From Bacillus sp. N1-1 (lineage in GTDB: Bacteria > Bacillota > Bacilli > Bacillales > Guptibacillaceae), in NCBI RefSeq assembly GCF_009818105.1, contig NZ_CP046564.1, positions 868,001 to 932,000 of the forward strand: 64,000 nt of DNA, in the 5' to 3' direction. Under the pieces are notes generated by a model that saw nothing but the letters and a program-made list of their open reading frames with translations, ran no database searches and was not told the DNA's origin. The translations under genes were made by a program, and so were the position numbers. Positions 44,482 to 52,971 of this stretch are shown one piece after another (position 1 is the first letter of the stretch; each line of letters opens with the position of its first letter).

Positions 44482-45648
44482 ATGTTTACAGTCATAAGAA
44501 ATGCCGAGATTTATGCGCCGGATTATATAGGTAAGAAAGATATGCTAATCGCGTTTGATAAAATCGCGATGATTGAGGATGAAATTAAACTACCTGATTC
44601 GATTCCGCATGAGGTAATCGATGCGAATGGGAAGATCATCTTTCCGGGATTCATTGACTCTCACGTTCACATTACAGGTGGTGGCGGTGAAGGGAGTTAT
44701 CGAACAAGGACACCGGAATTAACGTTATCGAAAGCGACGAGTGCTGGGGTAACGACGATTGTTGGAGTGATTGGAACAGATGGCACAACGCGTACAATGC
44801 CTGACCTCATTGCAAAAGCGCGAGGACTAGAAGAAGAAGGCATTACGTGCTATGTGCATACAGGAAGTTACCAGGTACCGGTTAAAACGTTAACTGGAAA
44901 AATTGAGGATGACATTATCTTGATTGATCGCGTGATCGGAGCGGGTGAGATTGCGATCAGTGATCATCGTTCTTCTCAGCCAACAGTAGAAGAAATGGCT
45001 AGGATCGCTTCGGCTGCAAGAATTGGTGGAATGCTTTCTGGAAAAGCGGGCATCGTCAATATTCACCTTGGAGACAGTCCGTCTAAACTATCGCTACTTG
45101 AGCAAGTCGTCGAAACGACGGATATCCCGATTAAGACGTTTCACCCAACGCATATCAATCGGACAGAAGAACTTTTCGAAGCTGGGGTCGCCTATGCGAA
45201 AAAAGGCGGGAACATTGATTTCACGACAAGCACCATTCCTCAATTTCTTGAAGAAGGCGAAGTGAAATGCAGTACGGGATTGAAGCGTGCACTTGAGGGT
45301 GGAGTCCCGGTTGAGCGAATTACGTTTACATCTGACGGACAAGCAAGTTTACCTGCTTTTAATGCTTCGGGAGAGTTTGAAGGGCTACAGATCGGTTCTG
45401 TGGCTTCACTATATAAAGAAGTGCGAGATGCCATTGTTGAAGATGGCGTACCGATTTCGGATGCGATTAAAGTGATTACGAAAAATCCGGCATCGCTATT
45501 GAAGTTAAGCCAAAAAGGTGAGATTGCGGTGGAGAAAGACGCGGATCTTGTAATCGTAGACTCAGATTTTCAGATTGATACTGTCTTTGCGAGAGGTTGT
45601 AAGATGGTTGAAGGACAAGAGTGTCTTATAAAAGGTACATTTGAATAG
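44482..45648 (+). CDS. iadA: Beta-aspartyl (isoaspartyl) dipeptidase
   Basis: 388 residues, amidohydrolase superfamily. N-terminal zinc pair DSHVHITGGGGEG, GEIAISDHRSSQPT, the catalytic IHLGDSP strand, TFHPTHINR and the final FTSDGQASLPAF aspartate are conserved. Hydrolyses beta-Asp-X dipeptides that come from damaged proteins or from cyanophycin. Near-universal length for IadA. Second gene of the sigma-54 operon; strong terminator after it. Confidence 0.9.
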   Translation: MFTVIRNAEIYAPDYIGKKDMLIAFDKIAMIEDEIKLPDSIPHEVIDANGKIIFPGFIDSHVHITGGGGEGSYRTRTPELTLSKATSAGVTTIVGVIGTDGTTRTMPDLIAKARGLEEEGITCYVHTGSYQVPVKTLTGKIEDDIILIDRVIGAGEIAISDHRSSQPTVEEMARIASAARIGGMLSGKAGIVNIHLGDSPSKLSLLEQVVETTDIPIKTFHPTHINRTEELFEAGVAYAKKGGNIDFTTSTIPQFLEEGEVKCSTGLKRALEGGVPVERITFTSDGQASLPAFNASGEFEGLQIGSVASLYKEVRDAIVEDGVPISDAIKVITKNPASLLKLSQKGEIAVEKDADLVIVDSDFQIDTVFARGCKMVEGQECLIKGTFE

Positions 45649-45683
45649 AACAAGACCCCTATCTAAGCGATAGGGGTCTTGTT
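45649..45683. terminator. Terminator after iadA
   Basis: AACAAGACCCCTATC / GATAGGGGTCTTGTT with loop TAAGC; works for both converging genes. Confidence 0.88.
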
Positions 45684-45685
45684 CT

Positions 45686-46204
45686 TCATTGGTACTGACT
45701 TAACCCTTTCTTAAATGCAGAAAGGTGGTTTTTTGAAGCGTCTCCAAGCCTAGTCATTACGCTTCGTACATCTTGTGGGAGGTCAGGTAGATCGGCTAAT
45801 TTCTCATACATGGCGATGTTGTCGATTTCTCCTTGAACGCCCGCTTCGAACGCTTCTTTTTGTGTGTTAGGTGTCGTTGTATACTGGTTAGCATTATTTT
45901 CTGGGACGGTTATGTTATACCTGGTAAATAAGGGAAGAAGAGCTGTAATGTGCCTTTGTTCGGCTATTTTTATTTGAGTAAAGGGTCTGATCTCGCCAAA
46001 TTCTTTAATGATGGCATCGTAACGAGCCTGGGCCAGGTACTCATCTTGCAATGCATAAGTTAATGCCTCTTCAAGCGTAATAGATGAGTCTTGAAGGGCC
46101 CCTATTGCTCCAAAATTTTTGGGAGGGGCTTCTGCTGTTGCTACAAGCGAGCTAAAGTTTAAAAGGATAAAGCTGAACATTGCAAAAATCACTAATTTTT
46201 TCAA
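45686..46204 (-). CDS. Secreted DUF2202 (ferritin-like) protein
   Basis: 172 residues. N-terminal signal peptide ending ATA-EA. Mature part is alpha-helical with ALQDEYLAQARYDAIIKEFG, IKIAEQRHITALLPLF and GEIDNIAMYEKLAD, which supply the Glu/His metal ligands of a ferritin-like four-helix bundle (DUF2202). TTG 46204 follows AAGGATG. Function unknown; exported, so possibly cell-surface metal handling. Confidence 0.82.
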   Translation of the reverse strand: MKKLVIFAMFSFILLNFSSLVATAEAPPKNFGAIGALQDSSITLEEALTYALQDEYLAQARYDAIIKEFGEIRPFTQIKIAEQRHITALLPLFTRYNITVPENNANQYTTTPNTQKEAFEAGVQGEIDNIAMYEKLADLPDLPQDVRSVMTRLGDASKNHLSAFKKGLSQYQ

Positions 46205-46358
46205 GTTACCTGTACATCCTTCCTAATGGCTGATTATGTTTCTTATTTAAGTTTTCTTTTCGTGAAGGGTTTTATGTAAATGATTGTTTTTCGGAAAGGC
46301 CCTTTTTATTGATTTACTTTTAAGAACACTTAAAAACACGTCTTAGTGAATTTAGTGA

Positions 46359-46478
46359 AACGTTGTAGCGAAAGAGAACTGGGCAGAACATATGCAGGTA
46401 GATGGAAATTTGATTACTGGTCAAAATCCTCAATCCACAACAATCGTGGCAAAGGAAGTTGCGAAAAAATTAAGCTAA
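46359..46478 (+). pseudogene. C-terminal remnant of a DJ-1/PfpI-family protein
   Basis: In one frame, after a stop at 46356, the bases read NVVAKENWAEHMQVDGNLIT followed by GQNPQSTTIVAKEVAKKLS and stop. VDGNLITGQNP is the signature C-terminal stretch of type-1 glutamine amidotransferase-like DJ-1/PfpI proteins. Upstream stops in all frames show that the N-terminal ~150 residues are gone. A short ATG frame at 46392 exists but its product would be only 28 residues. Confidence 0.65.
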
Positions 46479-46505
46479 CTCACCGATGAAGTAGCGAGAT
46501 AAGTG

Positions 46506-46534
46506 AAAAGGACTCCCGATTTCGGAGTCCTTTT
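46506..46534. terminator. Bidirectional terminator
   Basis: AAAAGGACTCC / GGAGTCCTTTT between the DJ-1 remnant and the convergent repeat protein gene. Confidence 0.85.
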
Positions 46535-46545
46535 CGTATTTATAC

Positions 46546-46827
46546 CTACTCTTTATCTTTTTTCTTTCCAAAAACTTTTTTTGAAGCTCCTTTAAAAACG
46601 TTTGAAGCTGTATCAACTGACTTTCCAACAACTTTATTCCCTGTTTTACTTACATTTTTGACAAAGTCAGTTGAAGCATCAGCGGCTTTACCGACAAGAC
46701 CACCTTCTCCGCTAACTGACTTTACAATATCGTTCGCTGTGTCAGCGGATTTATTCACAAGATCACTTGCGGTTTTAGATGTCTTCTTTACGATGTTTTC
46801 TTCCTTCGTTGAATTTTTTTCAGACAT
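46546..46827 (-). CDS. Lysine-rich low-complexity repeat protein, unknown
   Basis: 93 residues with no membrane segment. Three imperfect repeats of ~22-29 residues, each with (S/A)xDxxxD/N-V(V/F)K and KxxGK: KSADTANDIVKSVSGEGG, KAADASTDFVKNVSKTGN, KSVDTASNVFKGASKK. Amphipathic helical, similar in style to LEA/CsbD-like stress proteins, but no family is recognised. ATG 46827 after TAGGAGGGG. Basic C-terminus KKVFGKKKDKE. Confidence 0.7.
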   Translation of the reverse strand: MSEKNSTKEENIVKKTSKTASDLVNKSADTANDIVKSVSGEGGLVGKAADASTDFVKNVSKTGNKVVGKSVDTASNVFKGASKKVFGKKKDKE

Positions 46828-46943
46828 CGCAATCCCCTCCTAGGCGAATTTGATACATCTCTATGCTTATGAAGAGGTTAGTGAGAATATGAATTTGGTT
46901 TTTTTGGGGGATATGAGTGGTGTCTTTTGAGGGTGGCAAGAAT

Positions 46944-46975
46944 AAACAAACCCGCATATGCTGCGGGTTTGCGCT
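46944..46975 (-). terminator. Terminator after the MBL-fold hydrolase gene
   Basis: CAAACCCGCA / TGCGGGTTTG, minus strand followed by TTTATTC. Confidence 0.75.
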
Positions 46976-47734
46976 TTAGAATGACAGTGTTTGGCCGTCA
47001 TCAGGAATGAGGACTTTATTTAGAAGATCTTTTTCTTCAATGAATTGTTTTAACTCATCTCGTGTTAACAGACAGTGATTGAGTGATTCCATATGAACGG
47101 CAACGATCGTCGCATCCGGTGCCTCTTGATACGTTTGCACGACATTTTCTTTTGTCATTGTAATTGGACCACCTTCAAGAAATTGGGCTGCACCAGCATT
47201 TACTACGATGATCTCTGGTTTATGTTTCTGAATCGCTGTTCGAACATCCTCGTTGAAAAGAGTATCTCCAGCGACATAGAGCGTTTTTTCATTTGGATGA
47301 GAAAATGCAATACCGGATACTTTCCCCGTTTGCTTTAAGATTTCGCCTGCTCCGTGCTTCCCATCCGTGCGAGATAACGTAACATTTTCAAAAGAAGACT
47401 CCTCTTCAAGTGAAAAGACGTTTTGAAAACCTTCTCCTTTAATTACTTCCACATCTTCCTTGTTCTGTGCGAAGATAGCGATCTCTTTCGGAAGTACCTC
47501 TATTGCCTTGTCATCGAAGTGATCTGGATGTAAATGAGTGACAATAACTGCGTCAACATTAATGATTTCATTAATAGATGTTGATATACCGACAGTAGGG
47601 TTTGAGAGGTGCTGATTTGCTGTGTTCGGGAAAGGAGGCATTGCTCCTTGATCGGATAGGAAAGGATCAATTAGAAATTTTTTATCAGCATAATGAAGAA
47701 CGAGCGTTGCGTTACGAATGAGTTGAATATTCAT
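46976..47734 (-). CDS. MBL-fold metallo-hydrolase (UlaG-like)
   Basis: 252 residues. Metal site THLHPDHFD, plus GKHGAGEI, VAGDTLFNEDV and HMESLNHC. The N-terminal LIRNATLVLHYADKKFLIDP is typical of the UlaG/YtkL-like branch that acts on phosphoester or lactone substrates. Substrate unknown. ATG 47734 behind AAAAGGAGGAAG. Divergent from an Lrp-type regulator that may control it. Confidence 0.87.
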   Translation of the reverse strand: MNIQLIRNATLVLHYADKKFLIDPFLSDQGAMPPFPNTANQHLSNPTVGISTSINEIINVDAVIVTHLHPDHFDDKAIEVLPKEIAIFAQNKEDVEVIKGEGFQNVFSLEEESSFENVTLSRTDGKHGAGEILKQTGKVSGIAFSHPNEKTLYVAGDTLFNEDVRTAIQKHKPEIIVVNAGAAQFLEGGPITMTKENVVQTYQEAPDATIVAVHMESLNHCLLTRDELKQFIEEKDLLNKVLIPDDGQTLSF

Positions 47735-47853
47735 CTTATCTTCCTCCTTTTGATCTGGTTCTCTTATAGGATAATATAGATGTGGACAAGGAATACATAG
47801 ATGAATTCAAGTCTTTAAGATAAGATACTTGAATTGTGAAAGGAGTTGGTGGA

Positions 47854-48267
47854 ATGATCGATCAAACAGACCGAAAAATTATCAAAGAATTAATGCAGAA
47901 CGGTCGTATAACGATGAAAGAGCTTGGTGAAAAAGTTCATTTAACTGGTCAGGCCGCTTCATCTCGAGTGTTGAGATTAGAAGAAGAAGGTATCATAGAG
48001 GGTTACTCAATTAAAGTAGATAATTCGAAAATTGGTTATGCTGTGCATTGTTTTCTGACGATCTATACCCAAAACATTCATCACACCCCATACCTTTCTT
48101 TTATTAAGACAAAAGAAGAACATGTTCTCAATAACTATAAAATAAGCGGTGATGGCTGCTATTTGCTAGAATGTCGTTTTCCTTCTAATAAAGAACTTGA
48201 TGAATTTCTTGTTCAATTAAATGAGCACGTGAATTATAAACTGTCGATTGTGATTAACGAAGCATAG
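47854..48267 (+). CDS. Lrp/AsnC-family transcriptional regulator
   Basis: 137 residues. N-terminal helix-turn-helix DRKIIKELMQNGRITMKELG and AASSRVLRLEEEGIIEGYS, followed by a RAM (ligand-binding) domain ISGDGCYLLECRFPSNKELD. ATG 47854 lies after GAAAGGAGTTGG. Divergent arrangement suggests control of the MBL-fold gene and itself. Ligand not known. Confidence 0.88.
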   Translation: MIDQTDRKIIKELMQNGRITMKELGEKVHLTGQAASSRVLRLEEEGIIEGYSIKVDNSKIGYAVHCFLTIYTQNIHHTPYLSFIKTKEEHVLNNYKISGDGCYLLECRFPSNKELDEFLVQLNEHVNYKLSIVINEA

Positions 48268-48382
48268 CGCTGCTAGTCTTGATATTCCTCAAATTAAATG
48301 GAAACATTAAAATTTAGGTTTGTTTACTTTTTTGCAGGGTAGTAAGAAGAAGTATTTAAAACTTTGAGGAACGGTGGCTAAT

Positions 48383-49789
48383 ATGGGGTTCTTTTACTAT
48401 ATAAAGAAATATTTAAAAATGTCGAGGCGACAGCGGAAAAGTGAATTGAATTCAACCATTTGGTTTATGCCGTTTTGGTATATAGTTGGAGCGATTGCTC
48501 TTTCTGCTTTTACCTATTATCTCGATTATGTGGTTGATGTTAGCTTATATTTGCCGATCGGGATCGGTTTCAGCGGACAGACCCTGCAGGTGCTTCTAAG
48601 TGCACTCGTTGGAGGGGTGCTAACGTTAAGTGCCTTTACACTTAACTCCTTGCTCGTCGCACTTACGACGTTTAGCGGGCAGTTTTCTTCCAAAATGCTA
48701 GTAAACTTCGTCAGTGACCGAGCGACCCAGCACGTACTCGGTATCTTTAACGGAAGTTTTATTTATGTGCTCTTAAACTTTTTATATGTGACACATGGGG
48801 AAGAGGAATACGTTGTTGCGACACCGGTATTATCCATTCTGACAGCTATTACAGCTGCGGTGACCTTTATTTATTTTATCAACCATACAGCCACTTGGAT
48901 GCAAGTTCATAACATCAGTTTTAATATGAATGTTAAGTCAAAGTCGGTGCAGGCTTCTCTAGAAAAAGAATTAAACTCTTACCATCTTGAGAAGGAAGTA
49001 GAGAGTGAATCTCTTCCCCCTGAGTCTGATGGAAAGGTAATTAAAACGAGGCAATCTGGTTATTTTCAAGTCGCTGACTTTTCAAAACTCATAAAACAAG
49101 CGAATAAAGACAACTGCCTTTTAAGGTTTGACGTTAGAATTGGAGAATTTGTAGTAGAAGGAACGCCATTGCTTACTTATTGGGAATATGAACAAAGCAT
49201 TAATCCCGAACGCTACGTTAAATTTATTGAGATCGGAGTTAAACGTACAGAAATTCAAGATTTGGAGTATGGATTAATGAAGCTTGCCGAAGTAGCGATC
49301 AAGGCTTTAGGGCATAATGACCCGCTTACGGTTACGAATACGATTCATCAGATTGCTGATTTGTTGAAAAGCATTAGGCAGTCTACGAACTTTTCTCCCT
49401 ACCTTTTCGATCAGGAAGAGGAGCTTCGCATTATCTTAAATCAAAAGAATTTTCCTTATTACCTTCATAAGGGATTCGCTTCCATTCGTGAGTATGCCAA
49501 TCAGAATTCAACAGTGATGACAGAACTTTTAACGATGATCTCCCTTCTAAGTAAAACGTTGGATAAGGAAGTACACGAAGATCTATGGGAATTTGCACGC
49601 CAGACGATTTTAGGATTTGATAACTATAGTCTGTATGAAAATGACTGCTTGTATATTTTAGAGCAACTGTCCGAGCTTGCTAAAAACACAGGCAATCAGG
49701 AGGATTATCTTTTCTTGCTTGAATATATGCTCCAGCGAGTTAGTTCAAAGAGCGCCTCTAAGGTGCTAAATGATCCTAATAAGGAATAA
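48383..49789 (+). CDS. DUF2254 membrane protein
   Basis: About 468 residues. Four hydrophobic helices in the N-terminal 160 residues (for example ALVGGVLTLSAFTLNSLLVAL), then a large soluble domain with VIKTRQSGYFQVADFSKLIKQ and DVRIGEFVVEGTPLL, the conserved DUF2254 core. Function unknown. ATG 48383 is preceded by GAGGA at 12 bases; GTG 48374 is too close. No clear partner gene. Confidence 0.82.
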   Translation: MGFFYYIKKYLKMSRRQRKSELNSTIWFMPFWYIVGAIALSAFTYYLDYVVDVSLYLPIGIGFSGQTLQVLLSALVGGVLTLSAFTLNSLLVALTTFSGQFSSKMLVNFVSDRATQHVLGIFNGSFIYVLLNFLYVTHGEEEYVVATPVLSILTAITAAVTFIYFINHTATWMQVHNISFNMNVKSKSVQASLEKELNSYHLEKEVESESLPPESDGKVIKTRQSGYFQVADFSKLIKQANKDNCLLRFDVRIGEFVVEGTPLLTYWEYEQSINPERYVKFIEIGVKRTEIQDLEYGLMKLAEVAIKALGHNDPLTVTNTIHQIADLLKSIRQSTNFSPYLFDQEEELRIILNQKNFPYYLHKGFASIREYANQNSTVMTELLTMISLLSKTLDKEVHEDLWEFARQTILGFDNYSLYENDCLYILEQLSELAKNTGNQEDYLFLLEYMLQRVSSKSASKVLNDPNKE

Positions 49790-50006
49790 CCATACGCTAT
49801 TTTTTGTGATATGACGATATAAACTAAATAACATACATGATGAGCATTTTCCTATAAGGGATTTGCTCTTTTTTTAGGTTGTTTTTGGGTTGCTGAAATA
49901 ACCAGATAATCGTGACCAAAAGAAACTGACCTTTTCATTACAGGGTTCCTGAGTTGGAATGATACTTGCATAATAGTTTGATAACAATGAAAAGGGAGTG
50001 TGGAAG

Positions 50007-51335
50007 TTGGGAAAATGGAAGCGTGTTATCGCTGTTACAGCAATGCTGGCAGTATGTATGGTGTTAGTCATTTTGGGGAGAGAGTTTGAAACGAATGCCA
50101 CTGGCGCAGATGAAACAAAAGGATCACTTGTGATTGTAGGAGGGGCTTTAAGTCCAGATAATGAAGAAGTGTACGACTCGTTTCTTTCATTAGGGATGGA
50201 TTATCGAAACAAGACAAAGGATGAATTGAAAATCGGCATTATGCCAACTGCCAGTGCTACGCCAATTCAAAGTGCATCTTCCTACAAAGATGACTTCGTT
50301 CGCTATGGCGCTACTGAGAGGAATGTTGATATTCTTCCTGTTGCCGTAAGTGATGATCCATCTACAGAGGAAGACGAATCGAAGTGGAATGATGGTGCTT
50401 ATAATGAGGAACTTGCTAAAAAAGTGAAGCAATATGATGCGATCTGGTTTGTAGGTGGAAATCAGTTAGATTATACGAAAACCCTTCTAACTAACGGGCA
50501 AGACACTCCAGTGTTAACTTCAATCAGGCAGATCTATCAAGATGGTGCCGTTCTAGGTGGTTCAAGCGCTGGTGCAGCGATTATGAGTGATCCGATGATT
50601 GGCGCAGGTACAAGCTCTGGTGCGCTAAATGAAGGGGTCACCTATGAAGATAACTATGGTGATGCTGATGACAATCGCGTTTTCCTTACACAAGGGCTTG
50701 GTTTCTTTGAGAGTGGTACAGTTGATCAGCACTTTGTGAAGCGTGGTCGCTTTGGGCGACTAATCGTTGGGACATGGGATGCCGGTAACGAAATGGGCTA
50801 CGGTATTGACGAAAACAGTGCAATGGTTGTTCATAATGAGGATCAATCAATTGAAGTGGTTGGAGAGAGTGGGCTTGTCATCGTTGACCTTTCAAAAGCA
50901 AGGAAAACAGCAGATTTTCCGACGGCAATGAAAGATGTGAACATCAGTTACATTGAAAAAGGAGATCGTTATTTCTGGGAATCAAAAACGTATCAGATTA
51001 CAGAAGATAAGCCTCTTATTGAACAACCTTATTACCCAGAAAGCACTACGAATACAGGGATTTTTGGTGAAGATGCGCTAAAACAAGTTCTTACGTATGG
51101 TCTCGTTGATAGTGATTCCAATGAAGCGGTAGGCCTCGCTTATGAACTGACTGGCGACAAAAAAGGGGAAGGGTTTAAGCTTGTCTTCTCAGAAACGAAT
51201 CAAACGAAAGGATACTGGGGGAGAATCAACGGCGAAGAATCTTATGCGGCGATTAACGTTTCCCTTGATGTAACACCAATGGAAGTGAAGCTAAAAATTG
51301 ATAAAGTAAACGAAAAGAAAATGGAAAAATTTTAG
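50007..51335 (+). CDS. Exported cyanophycinase-like S51 peptidase
   Basis: 442 residues. An N-terminal signal/anchor helix (VIAVTAMLAVCMVLVILG) indicates export. Cyanophycinase blocks follow: LVIVGGALSPDNEEVYDSF, IGIMPTASATPIQS, IWFVGGNQLDYTKTL, the nucleophile GGSSAGAAIMSDPMIGAG and VDQHFVKRGRFGRLI. Cyanophycinases release beta-Asp-Arg dipeptides from the polymer multi-L-arginyl-poly-Asp; extracellular CphE forms are known in a few soil bacteria including Bacillus. Extra ~120 C-terminal residues are not assigned. TTG 50007 behind GGGAG; GTG 49998 overlaps it. IadA at 44482 would cleave the product. Confidence 0.82.
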   Translation: MGKWKRVIAVTAMLAVCMVLVILGREFETNATGADETKGSLVIVGGALSPDNEEVYDSFLSLGMDYRNKTKDELKIGIMPTASATPIQSASSYKDDFVRYGATERNVDILPVAVSDDPSTEEDESKWNDGAYNEELAKKVKQYDAIWFVGGNQLDYTKTLLTNGQDTPVLTSIRQIYQDGAVLGGSSAGAAIMSDPMIGAGTSSGALNEGVTYEDNYGDADDNRVFLTQGLGFFESGTVDQHFVKRGRFGRLIVGTWDAGNEMGYGIDENSAMVVHNEDQSIEVVGESGLVIVDLSKARKTADFPTAMKDVNISYIEKGDRYFWESKTYQITEDKPLIEQPYYPESTTNTGIFGEDALKQVLTYGLVDSDSNEAVGLAYELTGDKKGEGFKLVFSETNQTKGYWGRINGEESYAAINVSLDVTPMEVKLKIDKVNEKKMEKF

Positions 51336-51349
51336 AAGTTCGTTTATGA

Positions 51350-51384
51350 AAAGAAGGATGTGCCAAAAGCACATCCTTCTTTAG
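51350..51384. terminator. Bidirectional terminator
   Basis: AAGAAGGATGTGC / GCACATCCTTCTT, loop CAAAA, between the S51 gene and guanine deaminase. Confidence 0.88.
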
Positions 51385-51857
51385 TATTCTACTCGTTCGC
51401 CGTGTTTTTGCCAGTTTTGAAAAGGCTCTTTCTTTTCTTTCATCTCAATATGATGGAAAGGGATGGTTCTTTGTTCAGGTTTTTTCTCAATTTCTTCATA
51501 GATGACAGCATCATCAAATCCGGCATCGGCAGCTTCGTGTCTTGAAGCTGCGAAGTAAACGCGATCAGGCCGTGACCAGTAAATGGCGCCAAGGCACATT
51601 GGACAGGGTTCGCAGCTTGCGTAAATGACACAGCCGTCAAGCTGATGTGTCCCAAGTTTTTGGCAGGCGTTTCGAATGGCGACTACTTCTGCATGAGCAG
51701 TTGGATCGTGGTCGCTTGTCACTTGATTGAACCCTTCCCCAATCACAACGCCATCTTTTACAACGATAGCCCCAAATGGACCACCACGATATTCTGTAAC
51801 ACTTTTTGATGCTAACTGAATGGCATGTGTGAGCCAATCTTTCTCTTTCATTGTCAT
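51381..51857 (-). CDS. guaD: Guanine deaminase
   Basis: 158 residues, cytidine-deaminase fold. Zinc and proton-shuttle motif DPTAHAEVVAIRNACQ and SCEPCPMCLGAIYWSRPDRV; the C-terminal tail FDDAVIYEEIEKKPEQRT and RTIPFHHIEM matches Bacillus GuaD, which turns guanine to xanthine for nitrogen use. ATG 51857 behind TAGGAGTG. Confidence 0.9.
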   Translation of the reverse strand: MTMKEKDWLTHAIQLASKSVTEYRGGPFGAIVVKDGVVIGEGFNQVTSDHDPTAHAEVVAIRNACQKLGTHQLDGCVIYASCEPCPMCLGAIYWSRPDRVYFAASRHEAADAGFDDAVIYEEIEKKPEQRTIPFHHIEMKEKKEPFQNWQKHGERVEY

Positions 51858-52033
51858 TTCACCACACTCCTATCTAACAGTAATTAGACATATCTATCAT
51901 CATTCCCTTTCAGCTGAGAAAATTTCAGGGAAAGAGCATCAAGAAAACAAGATGAATGTTAAAGGAAGGGCTAAAAGTTAAGCTCTTCCTGAGTTCTCTT
52001 TCTTGCGTTATAACGAATAGAGGCTTATAATTC

Positions 52034-52054
52034 AAAACGTAATGTTTACGATTT
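52034..52054 (+). promoter_or_regulatory. Zur-box-like operator upstream of alternative rpsN
   Basis: AAAACGTAATGTTTACGATTT, near-perfect match to the Bacillus Zur consensus TCGTAATnATTACGA in a 19-21 bp dyad. A 10-bp perfect dyad CGTTATAACG lies further upstream at 52006-52015. About 88 bp before the S14 start. Confidence 0.7.
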
Positions 52055-52141
52055 GTAAAAAGTGATTGATCGTTATAAGTTGTGGATAACTGCTTAACGC
52101 TCAAATCGCAACGATTAAAATAGAGAAAGGAATGCATTTTT

Positions 52142-52411
52142 TTGGCTAAGAAGTCGAAAGTAGTAAAAGAACAAAAGCGTCAGGAGCTCGTCATGAAGTA
52201 TGCTGAGCTACGTCAGGATTTGAAAGCGAAAGGTGATTATGAAGCTTTGCGAAAATTGCCGCGTGATTCTTCACCAACTCGGTTAAATAATCGGTGTGAA
52301 GTGACTGGTCGCCCTAAGGGATACTTACGAAAATTTAAAATGTCTAGAATTGCGTTTCGTGAATATGCTCATAAGGGGCAGATCCCTGGAGTGAAGAAGT
52401 CAAGCTGGTAA
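52142..52411 (+). CDS. rpsN: Ribosomal protein S14, zinc-independent paralogue
   Basis: 89 residues, the long 'C-minus' form: [39 protein letters not shown] and [12 protein letters not shown], without the two CxxC zinc motifs of the 61-residue housekeeping S14. In B. subtilis the matching gene (yhzA) is repressed by Zur and replaces zinc-S14 in zinc starvation. A Zur-like box upstream fits. TTG 52142 follows GAAAGGA at 13 bases. Confidence 0.92.
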   Translation: MAKKSKVVKEQKRQELVMKYAELRQDLKAKGDYEALRKLPRDSSPTRLNNRCEVTGRPKGYLRKFKMSRIAFREYAHKGQIPGVKKSSW

Positions 52412-52429
52412 AAGGGTAGGGGAAGATGA

Positions 52430-52772
52430 ATGAAGTGCAATGAACATTTGTTGAAGATGCTCGTTCGTGATATCGTGGCAAAACTCCCGGAGAAGGAGAA
52501 AGCCCTCTATCAGTTCATTGATGAATTAGAAGTAAGGTTGATTGAAGCGGCTGCAACACCCGATCAATACCTGAACCTTCTAAAAAAATATTCTTCCTTA
52601 TCATGAAGCAGCGAATCAATTTGACATTTCTCCATATAAGGCGAGAACAATGATGCATCGAATTGAATGGAAAATTGCCGCGAAATTGGAAGAGAAACTT
52701 CAGCATCTCAAGTGGTTGGAGCATCCTTCTCATGGAAAAAGAGTGAAAAAAGGTTATCTAGTGTTTAAATGA
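52430..52772 (+). pseudogene. Frameshifted small protein gene, ~113 codons, unknown
   Basis: ATG 52430 (AGGGGAAGATGA upstream) opens MKCNEHLLKMLVRDIVAKLP and reaches LNLLKKYSSLS-stop at 52604. Removing one A from the A7 run in CTAAAAAAATATT lets the frame continue as LKNILPYHEAANQFDISPYK and on through RTMMHRIEWKIAAKLEEKLQ to KKGYLVFK-stop at 52770. The joined product has helix-turn-helix-like character (YHEAANQFDISPYKART) but no family is recognised. Single-base indel in a homopolymer: real mutation, slippage variant or sequencing error. Confidence 0.65.
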
Positions 52773-52773
52773 A

Positions 52774-52812
52774 AAGAGCTGCGAATTATTGATGAATTCG
52801 CAGCTCTTTTTA
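52774..52812 (+). terminator. Terminator after the frameshifted gene
   Basis: AAGAGCTGCGAATT / GAATTCGCAGCTCTT, ~5-base loop, five T. Confidence 0.88.
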
Positions 52813-52971
52813 TGTTCATAATCACGCTGTTTCCGTCTGCTACTATTTTTTCATCTCAATAACTTTATAAAAATGAGAACGGATCGAAAAAACAAAAAGG
52901 GAAGCATAACGTTCTACTGTACAGTTCGAGTGTTTTAATTTAGAATGTATAATGAGGTGATTGATCTTGGG

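Noticed and set aside
52577..52606. Programmed -1 frameshift at the A AAA AAA heptamer
   Set aside because: The -1 frame ends after about 20 codons without a conserved-looking product; the continuation that looks coding needs +1 (or loss of one A).
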